Below, piece after piece: positions 9,050-19,056 of a stretch of 64,000 nucleotides of DNA. Every line of letters starts with the position of its first letter. Position 1 is the first letter of the stretch. The position numbers and the translations under genes were made by a program. The DNA comes from JAACFF01 sp963701435 (GTDB taxonomy: Bacteria > Chloroflexota > Anaerolineae > Promineifilales > Promineifilaceae), in assembly GCA_963701435.1 (NCBI GenBank), contig CAVPAL010000005.1, positions 62,001 through 126,000 of the forward strand, written 5' to 3'. The notes under the pieces are model-generated. The model saw nothing but the letters and a program-made list of their open reading frames with translations, was not told the origin of the DNA and ran no database searches.

Positions 9050-9595
9050 ATGTCTACTCAAACACCCCTACTCGACCCTATTCCTTTGCGAGCGCAATTC
9101 CCCGCGCTTAATTTAGAAGTCAATGGACAAACGGCCGTTTTCCTAGATGGCCCTGGTGGCACCCAATCACCCCAAAGCGTCATCGACACGATGGGCGGCT
9201 ACCTGGCATTTGGCAGCAGCAACTCTGGCGGCCCCTTCATCACCAGTCGGCACGCCGACGCCATTACCCAACAGGCACAGGAAGCGATGGCCGATTTGCT
9301 CCAGGATGCTTTTGTCAAAACGGCCATTGACCTGGTGGACCAGGTGGAAAAAGAAGAAGCTGGTTTGCCACAACTCCTGACCGCAATCTTAGATGGCCAA
9401 CATACCAGAACCGTCGACAAATCTGTCACCGAATCTGAGAATGGTGTCCCTATCATGACGGTGGCTTTGTTGAATAATATCATTAGCGGTCTCATTAACG
9501 GGCCAAATCTGCCCTATGCCCGCGAATATTGGCACAATACAAATACACCTCAGCGACGGGCGGAACGGTTAGCCGGACTAGAAAAGGTTGGATAG
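9050..9595 (+). pseudogene. Remnant of a class V aminotransferase (cysteine-desulfurase-like)
   Basis: Residues 1-85 match the N-terminus of SufS-like PLP enzymes: TAVFLDGPGGTQSPQSVID, SNSGGPFITSRHADA and EAMADLLQ. After that the sequence turns into about 95 residues (AFVKTAIDLVDQVEKEE onward) that I do not recognise. They carry no PLP lysine, and a working enzyme needs about 400 residues. It therefore looks like a deletion fusion or 5' remnant. The ATG at 9050 has no clear Shine-Dalgarno site. It may still be expressed as a chimeric small protein. Confidence 0.6.
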
Positions 9596-9918
9596 GTTTA
9601 GGCTTTGTTTACTGCATGGTTTTCGCCAATGAAGTGGAAAACTCAATCTGCTTTGTGAATACTTTGTAACACTTTGCCATTGGTGACTCAGATGTTCAGC
9701 CATTTGTAAGTAACGGCCGTTGCAGTAAACACACATCCCCTCTCTGAAATGTCAGCCTTGTCGTAGTTCTGAAACGAGTAGGCTTGGCAAGCCTCTTTAC
9801 TGGTTGAAAACCCCCTGAATTCCTATTGTCCTAAAAATGGTAACGAGATTTCTTTTGTATTTTGGTAAATTTGAGCACCTACTATAATAGAGTAATCAAG
9901 TTGATCAAAAAGGAAATT
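9596..9918. other. Gene-free spacer
   Basis: About 320 bp hold one ACGGCCGT copy (near 9713) and a TATAAT-like box just before the manA ribosome site. I see no RNA gene or convincing terminator. Confidence 0.5.
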
Positions 9919-10941
9919 ATGGCTAATAGAGAAAACGAACTTACTAAAAACACCGATTTGGCGTTCTACCCCATCTTGTTTAAGCCCGTACTTAAGGATT
10001 ACATTTGGGGTGGCCGTAATCTGGAGAAATTGGGACGCAGATTGCCCCTTGATGGCGTCATTGCCGAGAGTTGGGAGATCGCCGGGCATGCAGACGGGAC
10101 GACGGTGGTCAGCAACGGCCGTTACGCCAACACCTCCCTCACGCAACTGCAATCCGAACTTGGCCTGGACCTCATCGGCACAAAAAATGGCTGGGCAAAC
10201 GAGCGTGGCAAATTCCCCTTGCTCATCAAACTGCTAGACGCCAACCGTCAACTCTCGGTACAAGTCCATCCCAAAGATGATTATGCCTTGGCGCATGAAG
10301 GCAACGAATTGGGCAAAACGGAAATGTGGGTGGTGCTAGATGCCAAACCAGGGGCCAAATTACAGTTAGGTGTCAAAGCAGGCACGACGCCTGAGTTGTT
10401 TCGTAAAGGTATTGAGGCGGGTAATCTTGAACCCTATTTGCATTACATTTCTGTGAAGCCGGGTGACCATGTTTGTGTGCCTGCGGGTACGCTGCACGCC
10501 ATCATGGATGGCATTCTCATCGCTGAGATTCAGCAGAACTCGAATACGACTTATCGTGTGTATGATTGGAACAGGGTGGGGCATGATGACCAGCCACGGC
10601 CGTTGCACATCGACAAAGCGCTGAACGTGATCAACTTCTCCCAGGTAGAACCGACATTACGTCCAGCTACAATCATTAGCGAAGCCAACGACATCCGGCG
10701 CGAACTGCTCTGTCAAAACGAATACTTCACCACCGAGCGCGTTGTAATGTCCGCCGGGTCTGTTTTTAAGGGCAACTGTAACGGCGAAAGTTTAGAGATT
10801 TGGGGTGTCATCGCCGGGGATGTGCTGGTGAATGAATTGGCTTTGTCGGCGGTGCAGTTTACCTTGCTGCCGGCGGCGATGGGGGAGTTTGGGGTAACGG
10901 CCGTTTCCGACGCCGCCCTGCTGCGTGTCTATGTCAGCTAA
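9919..10941 (+). CDS. manA: Mannose-6-phosphate isomerase, class I
   Basis: This zinc enzyme interconverts mannose 6-phosphate and fructose 6-phosphate, linking mannose use to glycolysis and sugar-nucleotide synthesis. Of the possible in-frame starts the ATG at 9919 is chosen because AAGGAA sits 5 nt upstream. It gives 340 residues. Motifs are ILKPVLKDYIWGGRNL-type N-terminus, LSVQVHPKDDYAL (metal-binding His), GKTEMWVVLDA (metal-binding Glu), VPAGTLHAI and IAEIQQNSNTTYRVYDWNR near the active site. The length fits short bacterial class I enzymes. The beta-mannosidase at 16450 could feed mannose into this step. Confidence 0.93.
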   Translation: MANRENELTKNTDLAFYPILFKPVLKDYIWGGRNLEKLGRRLPLDGVIAESWEIAGHADGTTVVSNGRYANTSLTQLQSELGLDLIGTKNGWANERGKFPLLIKLLDANRQLSVQVHPKDDYALAHEGNELGKTEMWVVLDAKPGAKLQLGVKAGTTPELFRKGIEAGNLEPYLHYISVKPGDHVCVPAGTLHAIMDGILIAEIQQNSNTTYRVYDWNRVGHDDQPRPLHIDKALNVINFSQVEPTLRPATIISEANDIRRELLCQNEYFTTERVVMSAGSVFKGNCNGESLEIWGVIAGDVLVNELALSAVQFTLLPAAMGEFGVTAVSDAALLRVYVS

Positions 10942-10993
10942 CCAATAATTCAAAGATATGATACACGTCATGCCAACTTTGTGACAAACAGCA

Positions 10994-11022
10994 TTGACTT
11001 TTATCACAGTCCTCATTAGACT
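10994..11022 (+). promoter_or_regulatory. Sigma70-type promoter for the 11102 gene
   Basis: TTGACT and TAGACT are separated by 17 bp, 80 bp before the start codon. Confidence 0.5.
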
Positions 11023-11101
11023 GAAATTACATCTGTAAATCTGTGATCAATACATCATAGCCAACAATCCGGACATAGTTTGCAATTTAAGGAAGAGAAA
11101 G

Positions 11102-11425
11102 ATGAAAGTCATCATTGATCGTGGGTTATGTGATACAAATCTGAGTTTTTGCCAACGCTGTTCAGCGGCGCTATTTCGCCACCCTGAAGGCTATGATCGG
11201 CTCTGTATTCTTGATGTTGTTGATGACAACAAAGAGACCCTGACATTAGAGATGTATACAGATGGCCGCAAAGTGGAAATTGAGCTGACAGAAGAAGAGC
11301 GCGAGGTAGCGGCGGTTGAAGGGTGGGAGGCGCTGGTTGATTTTGATCCTGCTTTGTTTCGCACCGGCGCTTTGGAACGCTGGCGCTCAATCGGTCAACT
11401 TCCGGCGGCACACTCATACGGGTGA
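11102..11425 (+). CDS. Small hypothetical protein with a Cys pair
   Basis: The 107-residue soluble protein starts at an ATG behind AAGGAAGAG. Near the N-terminus it has CDTNLSFCQRC and HPEGYDR, which could bind a metal or an iron-sulfur cluster together with the first Cys. The middle is an acidic beta-rich stretch with a helix ELTEEEREVAAVEGWEAL. It is a single gene with its own likely promoter and terminator, convergent with the ABC export operon. I do not recognise the family. Confidence 0.7.
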   Translation: MKVIIDRGLCDTNLSFCQRCSAALFRHPEGYDRLCILDVVDDNKETLTLEMYTDGRKVEIELTEEEREVAAVEGWEALVDFDPALFRTGALERWRSIGQLPAAHSYG

Positions 11426-11448
11426 AAGCAGAGTTGCTTTCAGGTTTT
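11424..11448. terminator. Hairpin between convergent genes
   Basis: GAAAGCA-gagt-TGCTTTC is followed by AGGTTTT, between the 11102 gene and the end of the minus-strand ABC operon. Confidence 0.5.
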
Positions 11449-11464
11449 CTGCGGCAAGAATTAC

Positions 11465-12730
11465 CTAATCTTCATTTACAATGCGCTGAATCTCCACGCG
11501 TCCTGTCATTCCAGGGCGAATATCCAGTTCGGTTTGCGCCAGCCTGATCACAACCGGAAAGACAGCCGCATCCCCCACCTCATCTGTCGCCTGCACGCCA
11601 ATTCGTAAAACCTCACCATTTATGGGGTCATTAGGATATGCCTTCAGCGTGATAACGGCCGTTTGCCCCGCAGCAATCTGCGCCAGATCGCGCTCGCTTA
11701 GATTGGTCGTGTGAAATTCCAGGCTGCTCATATCCAACAATGTCACAATCGACGCGCCCGAGCTAACCAGCGCGCCCTCGGCCGCATCGACTGAAACAAC
11801 CGTGCCTGCGCCCGGCGCCAGCAGAAAAGCCCGTTCCAGCGCGCTTTGGGCCTGCTGTAAATTTAACGCATTTTGTTGTTTATTCAGTTCCGCTTTTTCA
11901 AGATTAAGCTCTGCAGTCCCGATTTCACCCGGCTTTGGCCCTTTGTTCGCCTGGTCTAAGGTCTGCTGCGCGCTCGCCAAGGCCGCTTCGGCGCTCAACG
12001 CCTTGTCATTATCAAACCCGGCCAGCGCCAGGTTATAGCCGGCGCGTGCTACCTCCAGGTTCTCCTCCGCCAGCGCCAGGCTGCGCGTCGCTCCTTTGCG
12101 TTCATCTTCCAACCGCTGCCGCATCCACTCAACGCCAAACTCCCATTCGCGTCCCGGATCATACGCTGTGTTGTACGCATCCTGGGCGTCGGCCAGACCG
12201 CGTTCCGCCTGTTCAAACGTAATGCGGGCAGAGGTGAGGCTGTTGCCGGCAGCGGCGTCCTGCGTTTTTGCAGCGGCCACATCCGCTTCGGCCGCCGCCA
12301 GGTTTGCCTCCGCCTGCGCCACAACCAGCGCGTCCGGCGCCCAATTCAATAACTCATCAAGCGCTTGCTGCGCCTGCTTCACATCACTTTGCGCCTGAGC
12401 CAACTGCAATTCTGCATTTGCAACCGCTTCACGCAAGGTCGTATCGTCCAGCGTCGCAACGCGGTCGCCTGCCGCAACAACATCACCGGGGGCCACATCA
12501 ACACTCAATAAACGGCCGTTTGTATCAAACGCCAGCGTCAAAACCGGATTCACCGCTTCGAGTTTGCCTTCCGCCAGCACCGTAACGCCGCTGCGCGCGC
12601 CCGGCGTCATCGTCGCCGCCGCTGTTCCCGCAGACGCCGTTGGAGAAGGCGTCACGGGCGGTTCCTGATTACAGGCGGTTAAAACAATTAGCAAAACAAT
12701 TCCCCAAAAAACAGATTTCACTTTAACCAT
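11465..12730 (-). CDS. Membrane fusion lipoprotein of an ABC exporter (HlyD/MacA-like)
   Basis: The 421-residue extracytoplasmic adaptor has a lipobox (LIVLTAC, Cys ~20). A short Thr/Pro/Ala linker is followed by a half-lipoyl motif (VLAEGKLEAVNPVLTL, AFDTNGRLLSVDVAPGDVV), then a long Ala-rich coiled coil from residue ~105 to ~290. The second lipoyl half (LLAPGAGTVVSVDAAEGALV) and a beta-barrel (VITLKAYPNDPINGEVLRIG) follow. It is the last gene of a minus-strand operon with the permease and ATPase upstream, so it should couple the transporter to an external partner or deliver substrate. The coiled coil is long, as in MacA-type adaptors. Confidence 0.9.
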   Translation of the reverse strand: MVKVKSVFWGIVLLIVLTACNQEPPVTPSPTASAGTAAATMTPGARSGVTVLAEGKLEAVNPVLTLAFDTNGRLLSVDVAPGDVVAAGDRVATLDDTTLREAVANAELQLAQAQSDVKQAQQALDELLNWAPDALVVAQAEANLAAAEADVAAAKTQDAAAGNSLTSARITFEQAERGLADAQDAYNTAYDPGREWEFGVEWMRQRLEDERKGATRSLALAEENLEVARAGYNLALAGFDNDKALSAEAALASAQQTLDQANKGPKPGEIGTAELNLEKAELNKQQNALNLQQAQSALERAFLLAPGAGTVVSVDAAEGALVSSGASIVTLLDMSSLEFHTTNLSERDLAQIAAGQTAVITLKAYPNDPINGEVLRIGVQATDEVGDAAVFPVVIRLAQTELDIRPGMTGRVEIQRIVNED

Positions 12731-12786
12731 TTCTATTCTTATCCGTATTCAACCCGTGATAAAGGTGCTGCATAGGTTCAGCCAAA

Positions 12787-15567
12787 TTACGTCATGCGCA
12801 GGATTTCGACTGCGCGGCGTTTGACGATGCGGCGCGAGGCAATTGTCGCGCTCAAAATACTCGCCAGCACAACCATAATCACAATAAACGGCATCACCGT
12901 CGTATCCAGCGCAAATACCATTGGCCGCTGGCTGGTCACGTTATCGATAAAAGCAAACAGATACGCCATCACCGTTCCGGCCAAAATTCCCGCCAACGCG
13001 GCGCTCAGCGTCATGGCAATCGACTCAATGATCAACATACCCGTCAATTCCCAACTGCGCGCGCCCGTCGCTTTGAGCATGCCAATTTCCATACGGCGCG
13101 TATAAATTGTGACGTAAATGATGGCAAACACACCGAAAACGGCCGTTGTAAAACTAATCAACGTCAGCACCAGCAGCATCGCCTGCTCCTGCTGCCGGCT
13201 CTGCTGCGCCATTTCCAGGCGCTCATCTGCCGAACGCGCCCAAATATTATGATCCAGACTGACGCTGTCGTGAAATTCTGCAATGATCTCCCCGGAATCA
13301 GCATCCGACGCAGCAGTCGCCAGCAGACGGTCAAAGATCGGACTATCCACCGGAGGCAAACCGACCTGCGGGTCAGTCGTCAACCGCTCAAAACCGGCCA
13401 GATTGATGAATACAGTGCTGCCGTCCAACGCCTGCTGCCGCATGCGGCTAATGCCGCGAAAACCTGGCAGGTGACGTGCAATACCAACAACGGTCAACTC
13501 TTCAACATGATCCAAACCCTCACCCGAAATCCGCAGCGCGCCTCCGAGCGGCAAAGCCAGCGCCTGCGCCAAACCTTCGCTGATAACAATGGCATCTTCC
13601 CTGGTTTGCAGGGTATCAAAAGCCGTCATATCCCCGGCGGCAAATTCAACCATGTCGCTAAAGAGAACGTCCTGTAAACGGCCGTCTACGCCCACCAGGG
13701 TCACGGAGCCGCTGCGCATGCCCACCGCATCAGACACGCCGGCGTCATAATCATGCGTTAAGGCAACTACTTCACCCATACCGGGAACGGCCGTTACCTC
13801 GTTACGCACAAAACTGGGCCGCAGCCAGTTCAACTCGGCGCTTTCCCTAGAACCAAAGACATTCATTTCAATTGGTGCGCCCATGTTAAGCCGCACGTCA
13901 TTTTCTAAATTCACGGCGCTGATGGCGCTCTGCGTCGCCAAAAAACTGGGCAAAACGCCGCTGAAAAGCACCAACAGAGAAATAAGCGTGTTGCGCGCGA
14001 AACTGCGGCCTACATTGCGGCTGGCAAAATAAGTCAGCCGCGGCGCGACGAGATTGATAATCGCCAACACCAGCTTTTCTAGCGGACGCGCAAAAATAAA
14101 GAAAACCAGGCTGACGCCCACAACCATCATTAAGACTGCCGCCAGGGTAATAGCGGCGACAGCAGGCATGTTGCCATATTGGGAAAGGATATCCAGCCCC
14201 ATCACCAGCATAACAACCAGCATCATCACCAGACCGATAAAGAAAAAGCGCACGCCGGGACGCCGCTCGCGTAATTTGTCCAAATCATCAAGCTGAATAT
14301 TGTCAGCGACGCCCGGATTGATGGCGTATACCACTTTGGTATTGGCCGCTTCTTGCGCCGGCTTAAGCGCGCTCAAGAACAATACCAACGTGGCCGAAAT
14401 GATGACCGGCAGCAGCGCCGAAAGGCTGACAACCGGCTCGATGTTGAGCGCAACGTCTGATTGAGCAGCCTGCGATTCGAGGAAAGGAATGACGGCAAAT
14501 TGTGTGATCAACTGTCCCAGCACAATGCCAAGCCCTACGCCCAAAGCGCCGATAACGGCCGTTTCCGCAATCACCAGTGCAAATAAATAACTGCGCTGGC
14601 TGCCCAAAATACGCAAAATCGCCATTTCGCGCCGCTGCTCCTGCACATTGGTCATCACCAACGTATGGATCAACAAGCCAACCACGCCCAACGCCAGTAA
14701 ACCATAGGTATTGATCAGCGCCTGCAGCACAATAAATGCTTGCGCGCTTTCGTCCAGGGCGCTGGCTTTGGAAAGCGAATAGACATAATCATCGCCTAAA
14801 ACAGCCTGGATGGCGACGGCCTGATCGCGCACGTTCAGCGCAGCCGTTTCCGGGTCCCGCGCCTCATACAAAGCCGGATCGACCTGGGCAATCATTTCAG
14901 CGGCGCGCCCCTCCAGACCCAACCAGGTCTGGGCATCGCTGATGTCGATCAGAAAGCCATCGCGCACGCCGGCGTTCACCACGCCATTTTGGCGCACAAC
15001 GGCCGTAATTGGAAACTGCCCCACAACGCGGCGCTGGCTGCTGCCCACAGGAGCGGCGCGCCCTTCTTCACGCGGCTGTGGAAAGCTGTAGGCGACGCCG
15101 ATGCTGTCGCCGACGTCCAGGTTGAAGGTTTCGGCCGTGCTTTGCAGCAGCGCAACGCTGCCGTCTCCCAGCTTGTAGGTTCCGGAAATCACATCGACGA
15201 AGCCCACATCGTCAACGGCCGTATCCAGCGCCACCATAGTCGCAGTGCTTTGTTTAGAGCCGGCTTGCAGTTCGACCGAAACATGGAAGCGTGGGTAAAC
15301 GGCCGTAACGCGCGGCGCAGCGGATTGCATCGCAGTGGTAACGGCCGTGACGGGCACAAAGGCATCCGGGCTAATTTCACTCTTGCGCACGGACAGGTCA
15401 TAACGCCCTGTGCCCGACGCAATCACTTCTACATTGGAACGGCGAATCGTTTCAACTGTCGCGCTCATCGCCACAATCAAGCCTGTGCTGACCATCAATG
15501 ATAAAACCATCAGCAGCGTGCGCACCTTGCGCCTTCTAAAATTCTTGATGACGTATTTAAGAATCAT
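12787..15567 (-). CDS. ABC transporter permease with two FtsX/MacB domains
   Basis: The 926-residue protein begins with a basic segment MILKYVIKNFRRRKVRTLLM and the first helix. An extracytoplasmic MacB_PCD-type domain (residues ~45-270) is followed by an FtsX bundle of helices (~280-410), a short loop, and a second helix pair with another periplasmic domain (~540-760). The final FtsX bundle ends in RRIVKRRAVEILRMT. This duplicated arrangement is typical of large LolC/FtsX-like permeases that work by mechanotransmission and export lipoproteins, peptides or lipids. It overlaps the ATPase gene by 4 bp, so the two are translationally coupled. Confidence 0.9.
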   Translation of the reverse strand: MILKYVIKNFRRRKVRTLLMVLSLMVSTGLIVAMSATVETIRRSNVEVIASGTGRYDLSVRKSEISPDAFVPVTAVTTAMQSAAPRVTAVYPRFHVSVELQAGSKQSTATMVALDTAVDDVGFVDVISGTYKLGDGSVALLQSTAETFNLDVGDSIGVAYSFPQPREEGRAAPVGSSQRRVVGQFPITAVVRQNGVVNAGVRDGFLIDISDAQTWLGLEGRAAEMIAQVDPALYEARDPETAALNVRDQAVAIQAVLGDDYVYSLSKASALDESAQAFIVLQALINTYGLLALGVVGLLIHTLVMTNVQEQRREMAILRILGSQRSYLFALVIAETAVIGALGVGLGIVLGQLITQFAVIPFLESQAAQSDVALNIEPVVSLSALLPVIISATLVLFLSALKPAQEAANTKVVYAINPGVADNIQLDDLDKLRERRPGVRFFFIGLVMMLVVMLVMGLDILSQYGNMPAVAAITLAAVLMMVVGVSLVFFIFARPLEKLVLAIINLVAPRLTYFASRNVGRSFARNTLISLLVLFSGVLPSFLATQSAISAVNLENDVRLNMGAPIEMNVFGSRESAELNWLRPSFVRNEVTAVPGMGEVVALTHDYDAGVSDAVGMRSGSVTLVGVDGRLQDVLFSDMVEFAAGDMTAFDTLQTREDAIVISEGLAQALALPLGGALRISGEGLDHVEELTVVGIARHLPGFRGISRMRQQALDGSTVFINLAGFERLTTDPQVGLPPVDSPIFDRLLATAASDADSGEIIAEFHDSVSLDHNIWARSADERLEMAQQSRQQEQAMLLVLTLISFTTAVFGVFAIIYVTIYTRRMEIGMLKATGARSWELTGMLIIESIAMTLSAALAGILAGTVMAYLFAFIDNVTSQRPMVFALDTTVMPFIVIMVVLASILSATIASRRIVKRRAVEILRMT

Positions 15568-16247
15568 GGGTCACCTGCCAGGATTTTGCCGTCGCGCAGT
15601 TGGATAATGCGTTCTGCAAATTCCGCCATACGCGGATCATGCGTTACAAACACAATCGTCATGCCTTCTGCATTGAGCTGTTTCGCCAGGCGCATAATCG
15701 CAAAGCCCGTCTCAGAATCAAGATCACCGGTCATTTCATCGGCAATCAGAATCGGCGGGTTATTGGCCAGGGCGCGCGCAATCGCCACGCGCTGCTGCTG
15801 TCCGCCGGACAACTCGTTGGGATAATGGTGCATGCGGTCGTCAAGACCAACCTTTGCCAGCAGCGCGGCCGAGCGCTCCTGCCGCTCCTTGCGCCCCACT
15901 TTCGCCAGCACCATGGGCGATTCCACATTTTCTTGCGCGGTAAAGTTGGCCAGTAAATTATAATTCTGGAAAACAAAGCCCATCTTCACCAGGCGTAGCT
16001 TCGCCAACTCATTCTCGGACATTGCCACCAGATTGGCGCCATCGACCACCAGATGTCCGCGTCCGGCCTCATCCAAACCACCGATAATATTTAAAAGCGT
16101 TGTTTTTCCAGAGCCGCTCGGCCCCATCAGGCACACAAATTCACCGCGTTCGATCCGCAATGAAACCCCGCGCAGCGCAGGCACCGCTTCCTTGCCCATT
16201 AAATAAGATTTATGGATATTGTCTACAACAATGATTGGCTCACTCAT
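15564..16247 (-). CDS. ABC transporter ATP-binding protein (MacB/LolD type)
   Basis: The 227-residue ATPase has Walker A GPSGSGKTT near residue 42, the Q-loop in VFQNYNLLANFTAQENV, the signature LSGGQQQRVAIARALA, Walker B ILIADEMTGDLDS and the H-loop FVTHDPRM. It powers the adjacent FtsX-type permease. The Walker B extension reads DEMTGDLD where LolD/MacB ATPases usually have DEPTGNLD; the catalytic Glu is kept. It is the first gene of the ATPase-permease-adaptor operon and diverges from the beta-mannosidase, with a 200-bp shared upstream region. Confidence 0.94.
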   Translation of the reverse strand: MSEPIIVVDNIHKSYLMGKEAVPALRGVSLRIERGEFVCLMGPSGSGKTTLLNIIGGLDEAGRGHLVVDGANLVAMSENELAKLRLVKMGFVFQNYNLLANFTAQENVESPMVLAKVGRKERQERSAALLAKVGLDDRMHHYPNELSGGQQQRVAIARALANNPPILIADEMTGDLDSETGFAIMRLAKQLNAEGMTIVFVTHDPRMAEFAERIIQLRDGKILAGDP

Positions 16248-16449
16248 ATGATACTTTCCAGCAAGTCGCTCAAAGCGCCCTAAAACGACCTGTCATGGTT
16301 TGCCTGTTTCAAACGTATGCGTCACAAAGTTACATTCTTTGTAAAAAACAGGCAACTTCACCAACTGCGAGCTTTTTCAAATCAATGGAACAAAATACAA
16401 TCGGGCGTTATATTATGGGCGTTGGAGACACAAAATTCAGGAGAATAGA

Positions 16450-18924
16450 ATGATTACCCAGACACTTAACGGCCGTTGGCGGCTCAACCAGGTCGATCAA
16501 CAAGAACAAATCCCCGCAGAAGTACCGGGCTGCATCCACACTGATTTGCTCGCAGCAGGCAAAATCGCCGATCCCTTTTATCGTGATCAAGAACAGGCGG
16601 CTTTTTGGGTTGCTGAAAAGGATTGGATCTACAGACGAACTTTTGAACTTAGCGCAGATTTTCTTGCCCATGAGCGCGTGCTGCTGCGCTGCGCTGGACT
16701 GGATACGCTGGCGACGATTGCCGTCAACGGCCGTTTCCTGACCAACACTGACAATATGTTTCGCACGTATGAATTTGACATAAAGTCAATCCTGGAAACA
16801 GGTCAAAATGAAATCAGCCTTGTTTTTGCCTCACCAGTGCACGCTGCTAAAGCACATGAGGCCAAAAGATTTTTGCCCTACTGGAACAACGGCGAAAAAA
16901 TAGCGCCGGCCAACTGGCTGCGTAAAGCGCAGTGCCACTTCGGCTGGGACTGGGGCCCGATGCTGCCCACATGCGGTATCTGGCGCGATATTGAACTGCT
17001 GGCGCTCGACGCGGCGCGCATCACTGATTTCGAAGTTCTCCAGGAGCATACCGCTGCGGATACAGTAAATCTGACCGCACGCGTAACGATTGAAGCAGCG
17101 CAGCCGGCAGCATGGTCGGCCATTTGCAAACTCGCACTGGCCGATGAGGAAATTGCCGTTGTAGAAGCGCAGGTTGTGGGAGAAACGGCCGTTGCTCACA
17201 TCACGATAACTGACCCGCAGTTGTGGTGGCCCAACGGATTAGGCGCGCAGCCGCTGTATACGCTCGAAGTCACGCTGTTTGACGCCAGTGGAAACCCAAT
17301 CGACCGCCAACAAAAACGAATCGGTCTGCGCACGCTGCGGCTGGATCGCCAGGCCGATGAATGGGGCGAGTCCTTCCAATTTGTGGTCAACGGGCTGCCC
17401 TTTTTTGCCAAAGGCGCCAACTGGATTCCCGCCGACAGCTTTCTCAACCGCGTGACCGGCGCCGATTATGCCGGGCTGCTGCAAGCTGCAGCGGACGCCA
17501 ATATGAATATGCTGCGTGTTTGGGGCGGCGGCATTTATGAAGCCGACATCTTCTACGATTTGTGCGATGAACTCGGCCTCTGCGTCTGGCAGGATTTTAT
17601 GTTTGCCTGTGCAACCTATCCCGCTTTTGATACAGCCTGGATGGAAAATGTGCGCCAGGAAGCCGTTGACAACATTCGCCGCCTGCGCCATCACGCCTGC
17701 CTGGCGCTCTGGTGCGGCAACAATGAAATCGAACAGGGCCTGGTCAGCACGCAATGGTCCGACAGCACCATGAGTTGGGAAGATTATGGCCTGCTCTTTG
17801 AAAAATTGCTGCCTGAAATCGTTTCACAGCTTGATCCGCAAACCGATTACTGGGTCGGCAGCCCTCATTCGCCGCAGGGCAATCGTAATTTCTTCAACAA
17901 TCCTGACTGCGGCGATGCCCATATCTGGGAGGTGTGGCACGCGAAACAACCTTTTGAGTATTATCGCACCTGCCAGCATCGTTTTGTGAGTGAATTTGGC
18001 TTTCAATCCTTTCCCGAACCGGTTACGGTGTATGGCTATACGCAACCTGAAGAGCGCAATATAACCAGCTACGTCATGGAACATCACCAGCGCAGCGGCA
18101 TCGGCAACCAGACTATCATCCACTACATGCTGGACTGGTTTCGCCTGCCGTCTAATTTTGAGATGACTCTATGGCTGAGCCAGATTGTGCAGGGCATGGC
18201 GATGAAATTCGCTATCGAACATTGGCGGCGTAATGCCCCGCGCAGCATGGGCGCCCTCTACTGGCAGTTAAACGATTGTTGGCCGGCGGCAAGCTGGTCC
18301 TCACTGGATTATTTTGGGCGCTGGAAGGCGCTGCATTACATGGCGCGCCGTTTTTTTGCGCCGATACTGGTATCCGGTGTGGAGGATTTGGAGAATGAAA
18401 CGGCCGTTCTCTACGCAGCCAACGACCTGCCTCAGGCCCAATCAGGCAATCTTTCCTGGCGCCTCACAACAGTTGCCGGTGAACAAATTGCTGCGGGCAT
18501 GCTGCCGGTTGTTTTGCCTGCCAACCAAAGCAGCCAGATAACAACGCTCAATATGCAGCCGCACCTGGCGCAGTATACCGCGCGAAATTTGCTGCTGTGG
18601 CTGGATTTGAATGCGCCGGGCGCGCAGACATCCCCAAATCTGGTGCATTTTGCCCGCCCCAAACATCTGGCCTTATTAGACCCCAAAATTGAAAGCAGCG
18701 TTGTTGATGCGGGCGACGGCCGTTTCCAAATCACCCTGCAAGCCAGACATCCGGCGCTGTGGACATGGTTGTCGTTTCATGAAACCAGTGCGCGATTTTC
18801 CGATAATTTTTTCCATCTGCGCCCGCGCCAGCCAACTACAGTCAGCCTGACAACCGATAAACCGATGCGCAAAAATGAGGTTGAACAATCCCTCCGGGTA
18901 TATTCACTGTTCAACACCTATTAG
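16450..18924 (+). CDS. Beta-mannosidase, GH2 family
   Basis: The 824-residue intracellular enzyme removes terminal beta-mannose from manno-oligosaccharides or N-glycan cores by a retaining mechanism. A sugar-binding jelly-roll N-domain starts MITQTLNGRWRLNQ. Ig-like domains follow, then a TIM barrel holding the acid/base Glu in WCGNNEIEQG (near residue 426) and the nucleophile Glu in RFVSEFGFQSFP (near 514). A C-terminal beta domain completes it. No signal peptide is seen. Length is normal for GH2 mannosidases. It is monocistronic and divergent from the ABC operon. Released mannose could be used through phosphorylation and ManA. Confidence 0.93.
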   Translation: MITQTLNGRWRLNQVDQQEQIPAEVPGCIHTDLLAAGKIADPFYRDQEQAAFWVAEKDWIYRRTFELSADFLAHERVLLRCAGLDTLATIAVNGRFLTNTDNMFRTYEFDIKSILETGQNEISLVFASPVHAAKAHEAKRFLPYWNNGEKIAPANWLRKAQCHFGWDWGPMLPTCGIWRDIELLALDAARITDFEVLQEHTAADTVNLTARVTIEAAQPAAWSAICKLALADEEIAVVEAQVVGETAVAHITITDPQLWWPNGLGAQPLYTLEVTLFDASGNPIDRQQKRIGLRTLRLDRQADEWGESFQFVVNGLPFFAKGANWIPADSFLNRVTGADYAGLLQAAADANMNMLRVWGGGIYEADIFYDLCDELGLCVWQDFMFACATYPAFDTAWMENVRQEAVDNIRRLRHHACLALWCGNNEIEQGLVSTQWSDSTMSWEDYGLLFEKLLPEIVSQLDPQTDYWVGSPHSPQGNRNFFNNPDCGDAHIWEVWHAKQPFEYYRTCQHRFVSEFGFQSFPEPVTVYGYTQPEERNITSYVMEHHQRSGIGNQTIIHYMLDWFRLPSNFEMTLWLSQIVQGMAMKFAIEHWRRNAPRSMGALYWQLNDCWPAASWSSLDYFGRWKALHYMARRFFAPILVSGVEDLENETAVLYAANDLPQAQSGNLSWRLTTVAGEQIAAGMLPVVLPANQSSQITTLNMQPHLAQYTARNLLLWLDLNAPGAQTSPNLVHFARPKHLALLDPKIESSVVDAGDGRFQITLQARHPALWTWLSFHETSARFSDNFFHLRPRQPTTVSLTTDKPMRKNEVEQSLRVYSLFNTY

Positions 18925-19000
18925 GCGCTGGAAACCCCAACTTTTTTTCATCGAGCAGGCTGTTCATTCATGGCCTAATAGGGAATTTGCAAGAAAAAAG

Positions 19001-19034
19001 AAAGGCCATCAGAGGACTCTGATGGCCTTTTCGC
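19001..19034. terminator. Bidirectional terminator between convergent genes
   Basis: A perfect 13-bp stem (AAAGGCCATCAGA, loop GGAC) has A-rich sequence on one side and TTTT on the other. It lies between beta-mannosidase and the secreted protein at 19057. Confidence 0.85.
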
Positions 19035-19056
19035 CACTTAAAAAATGGCAGGAAAT

